Assembly: GCA_963701735.1 (NCBI GenBank)
Contig: CAVPBI010000023.1
Coordinates: 186,001-250,000 of the forward strand
From: CAWABB01 sp963701735
GTDB lineage: Bacteria; Bacteroidota; Ignavibacteria; UBA10030; UBA6906
DNA: 64,000 nucleotides
Direction of reading: 5' to 3'
Below, piece by piece: positions 39,362-48,873 of this stretch. Every line of letters begins with the position of its first letter. Position 1 is the first letter of the stretch. The notes beneath the pieces were generated by a model. The model searched no databases and had not been told where the DNA came from. It saw nothing but the letters and a program-made list of their open reading frames with translations. Both the position numbers and the translations under genes were made by a program.

Positions 39362-39386
39362 CTTTTCGATTTGAGCTCTCGATATT
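39358..39386 (+). promoter_or_regulatory. Predicted cspA promoter
   Basis: TTGACT (39358-39363), 17-bp spacer, GATATT (39381-39386). The start would be near 39393, giving a 5' leader of about 225 nt, like cold-shock mRNAs with structured leaders. The -35 overlaps the rhomboid stop codon. Confidence 0.5.
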
Positions 39387-39617
39387 CGCTATGTCACAAA
39401 CAGTGCGTGCGCGTGTATTGAGCTTTACTCTCGCTTTTGGGCGGGACGGGTTCGCGCGGGAATCTTGTGTTGTACCGTCAGCGTTCACCGTGAGACCGTG
39501 ACACCGGCAGCGCTTCGGATGTTGCGGTTTTTCTTCTAAGGCAAAACATCGCCGACTGTTGGTAATTCATCCGCTGACGACGGATTCTGCAACACAATTT
39601 CCGAAAGGACCTGTTCC

Positions 39618-39818
39618 ATGGAACAAGGAACGGTGAAGTGGTTCAATGGCGCCAAGGGGTACGGTTTTATCCAGCGCCAGAATGGTGAAGACGTGTTCGT
39701 GCATTTCCGCGCGATCGTCGGAACCGGCTACAAGACCCTCAACGAGGGTGACAAGGTGCAGTTTGAAGTGGTCGAAGGCCCGAAGGGCCTCCAGGCCGCG
39801 AACGTGTCGCTCGCCTAG
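39618..39818 (+). CDS. cspA: Cold-shock domain protein (CspA family)
   Basis: 66-residue OB-fold RNA/DNA chaperone. RNP1 is KGYGFI and RNP2 is VFVHF, in the canonical MEQGTVKWFNGAKGYGFIQ context. AAAGGA lies about 10 bp before the ATG. A strong terminator follows 18 bp after the stop, so it is monocistronic. It adds to the RhlE/RRM pair as a possible cold-response set. Confidence 0.95.
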   Translation: MEQGTVKWFNGAKGYGFIQRQNGEDVFVHFRAIVGTGYKTLNEGDKVQFEVVEGPKGLQAANVSLA

Positions 39819-39836
39819 ACATTGCTACCACGAACG

Positions 39837-39876
39837 AAAAGGGGCCGTCCCTCAGACTTCTGGGACGGCCCCTTTT
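39837..39876. terminator. Bidirectional terminator between cspA and the DUF748 gene
   Basis: Arms AAAAGGGGCCGTCCC (39837-39851) and GGGACGGCCCCTTTT (39862-39876), 15 perfect pairs with a 10-nt loop. T-rich on the plus side and, because of the A4, on the minus side too. Confidence 0.9.
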
Positions 39877-39898
39877 CATTTTCACACGGTGCCCCCTG

Positions 39899-42815
39899 CT
39901 ATTTGGCGTCCAACGCCATCTCCAGCCGCACGCGGATGCCGTCCGCCGGCGCGCTCAGGCTGACGTCCTGCAAGAACAGCCGCGCATCCTCGATTCCCCC
40001 ACGAAGCACCATGTGGTCCTTGACGTGCGCTGCCCGCCGCTGCGCGAGCTGCCGCATGGTCTCCTCCGGCACCTTCGCCTGATCGATCATCCGCTTGAGG
40101 GCCGCATCCGCCGCCGCAGCTTTCTGATCGACACCGGTCGTCGTTTCTCCGCCGGGCTGTGGAGGCGCCAGCGCCAACGGGTCCTCACCGAACTGTTCCC
40201 TGTAGAGCGTCAGCAATCGGTCGCGATCGCGGGCCGTCAGAACCGTGTCCGCTGAACCTCCAGCCCCGCGGATCCGCTCGTAGACCTGCTGCCGTGCCAG
40301 CCGATCCCTGTCCGGCGCACCGGCAACTCCCCGGATGTTCAGCGTCAGCTCCGGCCGTTCCCTGAGCGCGTGCGAGAGCGAGTCGAGCTTCGCCCGCTCG
40401 GGCGCGGCAAGCGAATCCAGCCCCGCGTCGAAGAGCACATAGCTGAGCTCCTCGTCCCCGCCGAACAGCGCGCCGATCAGGGCAAAGGGAGCCGTGACGA
40501 TCTTCACGAAGAGGTTGACGATCACCTTCAGGACGATGGGAAACAGACTGAACTCCGGGATCGTTCAGATCCCCCTCGACGGGAATGTCGAGGTCGATCA
40601 CCCCCCTGGAATCCTTGAGCAGCGCGATCGCGAGCTTCACCGGCAGGTCCGTGACGGAAGGACCCTCCAATTTCTGCCCGAGCGTGAGCTGATCGAGGAC
40701 GATCTTGTTCTCACCCTTCAGGTACTGGTTGTTCAGGCGGTACCGGAGATCCAGGTTCATCTTCCCCTTGTCGATCTTGTACCCCATGAACTTCCCGGCG
40801 TACGGCGTAAACGTCGTCAGCTCGATGCCGTCAAACTTGAACGTGACATCGGTGAAGGCTTCCTCGGTGAGCGGATTGAACTGCCCGCGGATCGTGGCCG
40901 GGGCATAACGGTCGACCCGTCCCGCGAGGTCGACATCCGCGCGTGCGAGCTCCTCCGACGACAGGCCCTTGACGGCCCCGTTCAGGTCGTGGATCCCGAT
41001 CACGAAATTCGGCCGCAGGCTCAGATCCGAGAAATCAAGCGTTCCATCCGTGATGGTGATTTCGTCGATGCGAGTCTTCGTCTGAGGCTGCGCGGGAGGA
41101 GCGGCCGGCTTCTGGCTCCCTTCGCCTTCGACACTGGTGGTGTCGGGAAGTCTCCGGAGGATCCGCTGCACATTCGTGATCCCGATCGTGTCGACGATGA
41201 AGCGCGCGTACACCTGCTTCCCCGCGATGCTGCTGATGCTGAGCGCAGCCGGGTCAGAGCTGTACCTGATCCGCCTGAGATCCAGGACGGGAAGCCTCAG
41301 GAAATCCAGCTCCGTGAACGTGTCAACGGCCCGGAAGTTCCGGATCCGCACGTCCCCCGAGAATTCGCTTCTCGAGAGCGCGCCCATTGCGCTGTACCTG
41401 AGAGCTCCTTTGACCGTCACCGTGCCAGCCTTGACGGCAAGATCTGCGGAGGCTGTGACGTACGGTTGGAACACCGGGAGCGGCAGGGTGTCGACATTCA
41501 CGGTCAGGCTGGTCGCCAATGGTTCGGGAACGTAGGGACCGGCCAGCGAGATCCGGCCTGAGCGGTTGACGGACGCCTGGACCCTGAGGGTAGCCGTGCC
41601 TGGCGCGTTGTAGCAGTAGTTCTCGAGGGTCACATCGAGCGGCACAATATCGAATTCCGCGGGCGGGTCGATCCTGTAGTCCGCAAACGGGACCGTGAAA
41701 TCAGTGAGTGACAACTTCCCGAGGACCATGCTCCACGGGCCGGCGGTGTCGGGCTTTGCCCGGGGATCGGGCTTCGGGTCGAAGAGTGTCTGGATGGTGA
41801 GCGTGCTGTCCGGCAGGTATGCCGCCTTGAGCGTCCCTCCCGCCGCTGCGATCGTGCCGATCCTCACCGACCGCTGTATGACGTCAGCATCGACCCCGGT
41901 GATCGAGACCTGCGGCAGCACGACCGCCTCGCTGGTGTCCCGGGTGTCCTCCAGCCTCAGCCCGCGCGAGGACCCGCTCCCGTTCCGGATCACGAACTCA
42001 ATCGGCTCTTTGGAGAGGTCGATCGCGTAGTCGGATCGGACTTCCAGCGTGCCCCCGGTGATCTTCCAGTACACCTGGTCCTGCATGAACTCCCAGAGCG
42101 TCGCCGCCTTGAACCCGGACAGCGAGAGACTCCCGCTGGAGCGCAGCGGACGGAACATGACGTCCCCTTTCCACGCAATCCCTTCCCCCTTTTCCGTCGT
42201 CGCCGCAAATTCGTACAGACCTTCCTCGTTCGGGCGGGTCGTGAAATCTCTCAGCGACAGGGAGAGCGAATCGAGCTGGGTCATGAACGGCGTGGTTCTA
42301 TTCCTGTCCTCATAGATGAGGTGCCCGCTCTTGACGAGGAGGTGATCGATGACGAGGGCCACCGGCTCTTCTTCGGCCGGGGCCGCTCCCGCCGTGCTGT
42401 CGGCGGTCGGCGTGGCAGGCATGACGTCTGCGAGGTTCATCGAACCGTCCACCCGGACCAGCGCCCGGATGTGCGGGTTGACGATGCTGATCTCCGAGAA
42501 GGTCTGCACCCCCGTAAGCAGGGAGATGATCTCGTAGTTCACGTACAGCTCGTCGAAGGAGAGCACCAGCTCCCCGTCACGGTCGGAAACAAGGAAACCC
42601 CGGAATGTCACCGAGAGTGCGAACGGATTGACCGACACGTCCTGCAGGGTGATCTGCCGGCCGGTCCGCTCGGAGAGGGCCTCCACGGTCCTGGACTTGA
42701 CGATTCCCGGAGCGACCCAGAAGCCGAGCACCGCATACACAACCAGGAGGGCCACCGTGACGACGGCGGCGGTGCGCAATGTGCGCGGAGACAGGAGGAA
42801 TCGTTTCTTCTTCAT
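39899..42815 (-). CDS. AsmA-like / DUF748 envelope protein (frameshifted)
   Basis: A long periplasmic protein anchored by one N-terminal TM helix (residues about 12-34, TAAVVTVALLVVYAVLGFWV), followed by repeated beta-rich AsmA-type segments such as LQDVSVNPFALSVTFRGFLV and DGTLDFSDLSLRPNFVIGIH. The family is tied to outer-membrane lipid or protein traffic. The frame breaks at GGG 40557-40559; removing one base gives GDLNDPEFSLFPIVLKVIVN and then a C-terminal OmpA-like stretch with FDAGLDSLAAPERAKLDSLS. The corrected length is 971 aa. ATG 42815 is preferred over an ORF start at 42878. It follows the DUF2318 gene by 28 bp. Confidence 0.82.
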
Positions 42816-42843
42816 AGTGCCGGGATTGTGAGGGTTGAATCGG

Positions 42844-43494
42844 TCACATGCGTCCGGCCCAGCGGTCAACGTCGGCACGCGCGATCAGGACGTTCGCGCC
42901 TTCGACCCTGCCCGGGATTGGATCGGGATAGTACTTTCCACAGCAGGCATACGCCTCGAACGAGGTCATATGCCACCGCGACGGGCAATGTGCGCAGACG
43001 ATCTGGTCCCCCCGGAGGAGAAACTCCGTCGACCCGCAGTGCTCGCTGAGGCCGATGGCCGTCACGAGCTTCCCGTTTGTCGCGACATACGCCAGCAGCC
43101 AACGGGGCGTTGGGCCCGCGGTGTACTCAAACCGGACGATGCCGCTCCGCGTCACCGCGTCCAGCGGAATGACGATGTCGCCGCCGGCGATCGATGCCTT
43201 GATCTCGGTCGGCTTCACGCCGGCGGAATCGTACGTCCGGGGCTCGGCGACGACCGGCTGCGACCGGACGACCGGGTGCTCAGACCTGTGGAGGTAGGAC
43301 CAGAGGATCCAGACGCCCCCGATGGCCAGGACAGGGAAGAGGACGAGGGCCGCCCGCCGGAAGGCAAGGCGCGACCCCGCCGCCGCGGGAGCAGCGGCTG
43401 CCGCGGCGCGGTTCGTCATGGCCGCGCCGCACACAGCGCAGGTTGTGCGCTCCGGCTCGTTCTCCGATCCGCAGAGCGCGCACGCATTTGTCAT
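42844..43494 (-). CDS. Zinc-ribbon membrane protein with DUF2318-like metal-binding domain
   Basis: 216 aa. Residues 5-23 form a zinc ribbon (CALCGSENE, CAVCGAAM), then a basic linker and one TM helix (AALVLFPVLAIGGVWILW). The outside domain has EHCGSTEFLLRGDQIVCAHC and CCGKYYPDPIPGR, which follow the DUF2318 Cys pattern associated with iron uptake (FTR1-linked) membrane proteins. No FTR1 permease is adjacent. The likely role is metal or redox related, but uncertain. Divergent from deoC, whose -35 overlaps this start codon. Confidence 0.7.
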   Translation of the reverse strand: MTNACALCGSENEPERTTCAVCGAAMTNRAAAAAAPAAAGSRLAFRRAALVLFPVLAIGGVWILWSYLHRSEHPVVRSQPVVAEPRTYDSAGVKPTEIKASIAGGDIVIPLDAVTRSGIVRFEYTAGPTPRWLLAYVATNGKLVTAIGLSEHCGSTEFLLRGDQIVCAHCPSRWHMTSFEAYACCGKYYPDPIPGRVEGANVLIARADVDRWAGRM

Positions 43495-43522
43495 TGGGAA
43501 TCTCGCAAAGGTGCGTTATATT
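43494..43522 (+). promoter_or_regulatory. Predicted deoC promoter
   Basis: TTGGGA (43494-43499), 17-bp spacer, TATATT (43517-43522). A start near 43529 would leave about 17 nt before ATG 43546. It touches the first base of the divergent gene. Confidence 0.6.
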
Positions 43523-43545
43523 ATGGAAAGTGGTCCCGAATTGCA

Positions 43546-44391
43546 ATGAGCTCAGACGCGCCCGCATCCATCATCTCGATACTCGAACCGCTCCTTTCAG
43601 GCGGCCGGACTCCGTGCTCGAACGATCATTGCACCGACCCGGTCTGCCCGACGCACCGCAGGGATGAGATCGAGCGGGTGCTCGCGGCCGCGAAGGGGCA
43701 CGTCGCGCCCGAACGGCCGCTGATCTCTGCCGCGGAACTTGCGGGACTGATCGACCATACCCTGCTCCGTCCCGACGCGACGATCTCAGACGTGGAGCGA
43801 CTCTGTGCCGAGGCCATGGAGCACAGGTTCGCGAGCGTCTGCGTGAATCCGGTCTTCATCCCTCTCTGCCGCGCGCTGACCGCAGGAAACGGGATCCCCC
43901 TTGGAACCGTCGCAGGTTTCCCCCTGGGGGCCGCCGCCACCGCGATCAAGGCAGCGGAAGCAGAGCAGGCCATCAGGGACGGCGCCGCGGAGATCGACAT
44001 GGTGATGAACATCGGGCTGCTCCGCTCGGGGCAGTACCGATTCGTGGCCGAGGACATTCGCGCCGTGACGTCGGTCGTCCAGAAGCACAGGAAGCTGTGC
44101 AAGGTGATTCTCGAGACGGCGTTGCTCACCGGCGAGGAGAAGATGCGCGCGTGCCTCCTGGCCCGGGAGGCGGGGGCGGACTTCGTGAAGACGTCCACAG
44201 GCTTCGCCAGGGGCGGGGCGACTGTCGACGATGTCACGCTGATGCGCATCGTCGTCGGAACAGGAACGGGCGTCAAGGCGTCGGGTGGCATTCGAACCTA
44301 CGAGGACGCCATCTCCATGATCGCCGCGGGCGCAAATCGCATCGGGACCAGCTCCGGAGTCTCGATCGTCACGCGCGAAGGTCAGGGATAA
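43546..44391 (+). CDS. deoC: Deoxyribose-phosphate aldolase with Cys-rich N-terminal extension
   Basis: Class I aldolase that splits deoxyribose 5-phosphate into acetaldehyde and glyceraldehyde 3-phosphate. 281 aa. The barrel begins at LAGLIDHTLLRPDATISDVE. The Schiff-base Lys is in ADFVKTSTGFARGG, the proton-relay Lys in GVKASGGIRTYEDA, and Asp in EIDMVMNIG. The first ~50 residues are an extra segment with C24, C29, C34 and H37 (CSNDHCTDPVCPTH), a possible metal site not needed for the aldolase fold. The stop overlaps the ATG of a possible upstream start of the next gene. Confidence 0.93.
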   Translation: MSSDAPASIISILEPLLSGGRTPCSNDHCTDPVCPTHRRDEIERVLAAAKGHVAPERPLISAAELAGLIDHTLLRPDATISDVERLCAEAMEHRFASVCVNPVFIPLCRALTAGNGIPLGTVAGFPLGAAATAIKAAEAEQAIRDGAAEIDMVMNIGLLRSGQYRFVAEDIRAVTSVVQKHRKLCKVILETALLTGEEKMRACLLAREAGADFVKTSTGFARGGATVDDVTLMRIVVGTGTGVKASGGIRTYEDAISMIAAGANRIGTSSGVSIVTREGQG

Positions 44392-44402
44392 TGGAGGGTC
44401 AG

Positions 44403-44936
44403 ATGGGACGATTCGGCTGGTGGCTGCTCCAGGCGTTCATGGCGCTCTGGATGATCGGCTGCGGAGTGCAGAAGGAAGCAACGCGCACACCAGGTACGGA
44501 TGCGGGGGCCACGCTGAGGGCGCACGAAGCCGACTTCAATCCCTCATCGCTCGATCCGGTTCCCGGCGCGACAGGCAAGACAAGCTTCCCCGATTCGGCC
44601 GCAGCCGTGAACGGCCAGGCAGAGGCACCTTCCCCCGGTCCAACGGAGACAGTGCAGGGGTTCAGGGTGCAGGTCTTCTCGTCGGCAGACATCGATGAGG
44701 CGAACGCGAAGAAGGTGGAGTTTGAGGAGGCGATACCGCAGGAGCGAGTCTATCTGGAGTACGATCCGCCGACGTATAAGATCCGCGCCGGGAATTTCCT
44801 GAACCGCCACGATGCCGATCGTTTCGTGCGGTATCTGTCGGACAAGGGGTTCACCGGAGCCTGGGCCGTCCCGCAGCGCGTCCTGAAGAACCCACCCCCC
44901 ATCCCACCACAACCACCCGACCCGAAGGCTCCGTAG
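44403..44936 (+). CDS. SPOR-domain lipoprotein
   Basis: 177 aa from ATG 44403, chosen because GGAGGG lies just upstream; ATG 44391 is an alternative. WWLLQAFMALWMIGC is a lipoprotein signal with the lipobox Cys at about 20. A low-complexity linker is followed by a SPOR domain (FRVQVFSSADIDEANAKKVE, PPTYKIRAGNFLNRHDADRF), which binds denuded septal peptidoglycan. The Pro-rich end is NPPPIPPQPPDPKAP. Probably co-transcribed with deoC. Likely a cell-division or envelope protein; exact role unknown. Confidence 0.85.
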   Translation: MGRFGWWLLQAFMALWMIGCGVQKEATRTPGTDAGATLRAHEADFNPSSLDPVPGATGKTSFPDSAAAVNGQAEAPSPGPTETVQGFRVQVFSSADIDEANAKKVEFEEAIPQERVYLEYDPPTYKIRAGNFLNRHDADRFVRYLSDKGFTGAWAVPQRVLKNPPPIPPQPPDPKAP

Positions 44937-44939
44937 GGT

Positions 44940-46653
44940 TCACGGGAATTGCACGATCACATTCTCGACGCTCCACCGGGCGCGAACCCGGAGCGTGTCG
45001 GCGAGGAGCGTAAAACGCTCAGCCGGGCGGAACGGGTGCGCCCGGCCGAACGTGTAGTCCCCCGAACTGTCCGAATCCACGAAGGCCGAGAGAATGTAGC
45101 GACCTTCGGGGATCTGCTGCAGCGCAAATGTCTTGCCGTCGGCCCAGGCCGTCCGGACAACCGCCGGCGAAAGACCGACACTTGTGACCGTCACCGCAAC
45201 GGGACCCGGCCTGCCCAGCCGGGCATCGTCCTGAATGCGTCCCGCCACGAGACCCGTCGACCGGAGATCGAGCGTCCGGATCCTGACGGACGCGGTAGAA
45301 TCCACACGGCGGTTCCCGTGGTAGTCGACGATCGAGTCGAGCACGACCGTCAGCCTGTACATCTCCGCAGGACGGAGGGGGTCGCGTGGAATCACGGAAA
45401 GATCTTTTCCTCCCACCCATTCCCGTCGACTGACGACCTCCCTCCCGAGCGAATCCAGAAGCCGGACCGCATCCCGCGCTCTCCCCTGTACGACCGGCTC
45501 CGAGAATCTCACTTCAAACGACCTCCACGGCGGTACGCCCCGCGACGTGTCTCCCACCCCATCGATGGTGAACGTCGGACGGAGGGTATCCGGCCTGGCC
45601 GTGCCGGTGAACTCCAGGATGGGGACCGTTGAGTCGCTGACATTGCCGGCCTTGTCCCTCAGGCCGATGGCCGAGAATTGATACCCCATCTCCTCCTGGA
45701 GCGTATCAGCCAGCAGCACGCCGAGGGCCTGCATTGTTGCACGGTCGTGATAGATCAGTGCGATCGTGAGCCGCGACCGCGCCAGCGGTGTCAGTGACGG
45801 AGACCGCCGCGGCAACAACCGATGCGCTGTCGATCGGCTCGCTGAACTTGGCAAGCAGGTGGTGGCGATCGAACACATTCACCGACGTCGGGAACGGCGC
45901 GGTCGTATCCACACGGGAGAGCCTGAACGTGAGACCTCCGAGGCGCTGCTGGAGCGGCCCAAGCGTAACGTCGGCCGGCGCGACGCCGATATCATCGGCA
46001 CCGCGGTCATACATGAGATCTCTGAAGGCGTCTCTCACGGCGAAAACGCGATACGTCGCAGGGGCAAGGTTCGAAAGGAGGAACTTGCCGTCTTTCCCGG
46101 TCTGCGTGACGTACTCCGGGCGTATCAGGGAAGGATTCAGCGTGTCCGGGCGGCGCGAGGCCAACGAGTACGCGAAGATCATCACCCCCTCGGGCGATTC
46201 GGCGACAACCCGGCCCCCGATGGCCCCCCGGTCGATGCTGTCTCCAGTCGCGAACGCCAGCGTGAACCCGGCCGCCATTCTGTTGTTCGCGCGCTGGTCT
46301 TTCACGTCGGTCCCGACCGTCAGGACGTATGTGATATTGTCACGGAGCGGCTCCGGGAACCGTATTTCCACCTCGGTCCCGCTCCAATCGAACGAGAGCT
46401 CCCCGACATACGGAGAGATGAAGATCGCCTCTTCGACCGTGCGCCGATCGACATACTCGCTGAACTCGAGGACGATTCGATCCGGTCGGACGTTCACCGC
46501 ATTGGTGTCCGGGTACGTCCGGGCGACCGCGGGCGGAGTGATGTCCGGAGGGCCGCCGGGAGGCTCAATCTGGCCGGCGCATGCGGCCATCATCATCCCG
46601 AGTGCTGCGGGGAGGACAGCCGATGTCAGCGTTGACACAGCGATGTTCTTCAT
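44940..46653 (-). CDS. Ig-like domain lipoprotein (frameshifted)
   Basis: Surface or periplasmic lipoprotein typical of Bacteroidota and relatives. MKNIAVSTLTSAVLPAALGM with lipobox AAC, then AGQIEPPGGPPDITPPAV; the first SbsA-type Ig-like domain has IVLEFSEYVDRRTVEEAIFI, later ones FEVRFSEPVVQGRARDAV. Carboxypeptidase-regulatory-like segments also occur (KFLLSNLAPATYRVFAVRD, FALQQIPEGRYILSAFVD). The frame breaks within about 45775-45800; removing one base gives 570 aa. ATG 46653 is taken over a TTG at 46683. It follows mltG by 26 bp. Function unknown; the genomic link to mltG suggests an envelope role. Confidence 0.82.
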
Positions 46654-46679
46654 GCTCACCGTTCGCAGTTCGATGCTCT

Positions 46680-47706
46680 TCAACCCGTTGAGGGCGTTCG
46701 GGAGCGCTCCCGCCTGTATCGCTTCACGAAGCGCAGATGCTCAGCATACGTCGAGGAGAACCAGTGCCCGCCTTTCCCGTTGGCCACGAAGAAGATGAAG
46801 TTGTGGCGCGCCGGGTGGAGGACGGCATGGATCGATCGACCGGCCCGGGTTATTCACGGGCCCCGGAGGGAGTCCGTAGTTTCGATAGGTGTTGTATGGA
46901 CTGTCGAACTTGAGATCGGAATACATCAGCCGCCGCGGCCCGCCCGGGATCACGTACTGGATTGTGGGGTCGGCCTCGAGCCGCATGCCGATCCGCAGCC
47001 GGTTGAGGTACACGCCTGCGATGACCGGCCGCTCCTCATCGAGGATCGCTTCGCCCTCGACGATCGACGCGATCGTCAGGACCTTCTTCACCGACCAGCC
47101 GATCGCCTCAGCCTTCGTCCGGAGGGAATCTCCATAGAATTCCAGGAACGACGACGCCATCGTGCGCAGGATATCCCGCTCGTCCTGTTGCCAGTAGAAA
47201 TGGTACGTGTCGGGAAGCAGAAATCCCTCGAGCGATGGAGCGTCGATGCCGAGCGAGCGGGCGAAGGAGGGATCGAAGGCAAGCCGCATGAACGCCGCAG
47301 AATCGATGCCGATCGCCCTCCGATAGATTCGCGCCTGGGTGCGGCTCATCGTGCCCTCGGGCACGCTGACCGGGATCAGCATGTTCTCCGTGCCGTCCCG
47401 CAGGGTCAGGTAGATCGTACCATTGGAGGTCCCCTGCTGGAACGCGTAGCGTCCGACCTGCATCCGGTCGGTTCCTCCGAACACGCGCGCCACGAATTCA
47501 AACATCGCGCGGGAGCGGATGACGCGCTGCGCCTCCAGCGAATCCACGATCTCCTGGAACGTCTGCCCCCGGGAAATCGTCACCAGCTTCTGCTCGCTCC
47601 CGTCGAAGTCGTTCGGGCCATAGAACACCCAGAGCCATCCCAGGACTGCAAGCCCGAGAACGACGAGGCCTCCGATAAGGGCCGCGCGTTGAGCGAGGGC
47701 GTTCAT
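46680..47706 (-). CDS. mltG: Endolytic murein transglycosylase MltG (4-bp insertion)
   Basis: Cuts nascent peptidoglycan strands at the membrane. MNALAQRAALIGGLVVLGLA holds the single TM helix. LPDTYHFYWQQDERDILRTM, SIVEGEAILDEERPVIAGVY (catalytic Glu) and YNTYRNYGLPPGPVNNPG are YceG signatures. After NNPGRSI the tandem GATCGATC (46830-46837) puts the frame out; with one GATC removed the end reads HAVLHPARHNFIFFVANGKG, HWFSSTYAEHLRFVKRY and stops at 46680. The corrected length is 340 aa, the usual family length. It overlaps tsaD by 4 bp. Confidence 0.93.
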
Positions 47707-48764
47707 GCGGTGGCTCCGCTCGGTGTTGCCGGGGACGCGTCCTCGTCTTCGGAAATTGCGAGCCCCGGATCTGCCGAGAGGTCCAGCGGGGAGACGAGGC
47801 CGGACTCCAGTCGCAGCCTTCCGACGTACGCGATCATGGCAGCGTTGTCCATGCAGTACTGCAGCGAGGGCGTGGAGAGGACCATGTTCCTCTTCCGGCA
47901 TTCCGCCGCTGCCCGTTCCCGGAGCTCCGAGTTCGCCGCGACGCCGCCGGCGATGGAAACGTGGCGGACGGAGAGCAGCTCCGCCGCCCGGAACGTCTTC
48001 GACACGAGCACATCCGTCACCGAACGCTGGAAGCTTGCGCAGATGTCGTTCACGGTCTGGTCGGGCAACGACGATTCGTCGCCGGGCTTCACGCCCAGGC
48101 GTCTGAGATGGTACAGCACCGCGGTCTTTACCCCGCTGAAGCTGAATGAAAACGGATGGTCGTGCATAGAGGAGCGCGGGAAGTCAATCGCGGCTGGATT
48201 TCCGAAGCGCGCGCGGCGATCGATCGCCGGCCCCCCGGGGTATCCCAGGCCGAGCATCTTCGCGACCTTGTCGAACGCTTCGCCTGCCGCATCGTCGCGT
48301 GTCTGCCCGAGCACCCGGTGGCGCAGCGGCCCGGGGACATGCACCAGCATCGTGTGCCCTCCCGACACGACGAGAGAAAGGTACGGGTATTCCGGCCGGG
48401 GCTCCCCGAGGAACGTGGAATACAGGTGACCCTCCATATGGTTCACGCCGATGAACGGGACGCGGAGGCCGTAGGCGAGCGATTTGCCAACGTTCAAACC
48501 GACAAGCAGGGCCCCCACCAGACCCGGTCCGCAGGTCGCGGCGATTCCGTCGATTCCCCGGAGATCGGTCTTCGCATCGGCAAGGGCCTGGCGAATCACT
48601 TCGAGAATGAGCCTCTGGTGGGCCCGGGATGCCAGTTCCGGGACGACGCCGCCATACTCCCTGTGGACGAGCTGGGAGGAAATGACGTTCGAGAGCACGC
48701 GGCCGCCATCCAGCACAGCGGCGGATGTCTCATCGCATGAGGTTTCGATGCCCAGAACGACCAT
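47703..48764 (-). CDS. tsaD: tRNA N6-threonylcarbamoyltransferase TsaD
   Basis: Catalytic subunit for t6A37 of ANN-decoding tRNAs. ATG 48764 gives MVVLGIETSCDETSAAVLDG; 353 aa. The metal-binding motif is GVNHMEGHLYSTFL, with ASKHA-fold motifs VVSGGHTMLVHV and HVSIAGGVAANSELR and the later Asp in QYCMDNAAMIAYVG. Complete. First gene of tsaD-mltG-Ig lipoprotein. Confidence 0.95.
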   Translation of the reverse strand: MVVLGIETSCDETSAAVLDGGRVLSNVISSQLVHREYGGVVPELASRAHQRLILEVIRQALADAKTDLRGIDGIAATCGPGLVGALLVGLNVGKSLAYGLRVPFIGVNHMEGHLYSTFLGEPRPEYPYLSLVVSGGHTMLVHVPGPLRHRVLGQTRDDAAGEAFDKVAKMLGLGYPGGPAIDRRARFGNPAAIDFPRSSMHDHPFSFSFSGVKTAVLYHLRRLGVKPGDESSLPDQTVNDICASFQRSVTDVLVSKTFRAAELLSVRHVSIAGGVAANSELRERAAAECRKRNMVLSTPSLQYCMDNAAMIAYVGRLRLESGLVSPLDLSADPGLAISEDEDASPATPSGATA

Positions 48765-48772
48765 AGAATTGA

Positions 48773-48801
48773 AACCTAGCAAAACACCCTATGACTTTCA
48801 A
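48773..48801 (-). promoter_or_regulatory. Predicted tsaD promoter
   Basis: Minus strand TTGAAA (48801-48796), 17-bp spacer, TAGGTT (48778-48773). The start would be near 48766, two bases before the ATG, so the mRNA may be leaderless. Confidence 0.45.
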
Positions 48802-48809
48802 CCGGGGGC

Positions 48810-48838
48810 TTGCGGCTGTCGGCGGTATTCTCTATATT
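48810..48838 (+). promoter_or_regulatory. Predicted rpmB promoter
   Basis: TTGCGG (48810-48815), 17-bp spacer, TATATT (48833-48838). A start near 48845 gives about 29 nt before ATG 48874. Back to back with the tsaD promoter. Confidence 0.6.
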
Positions 48839-48873
48839 TAGGTTCTTCAATTTTACGAGTACTGAGAGTCGCC

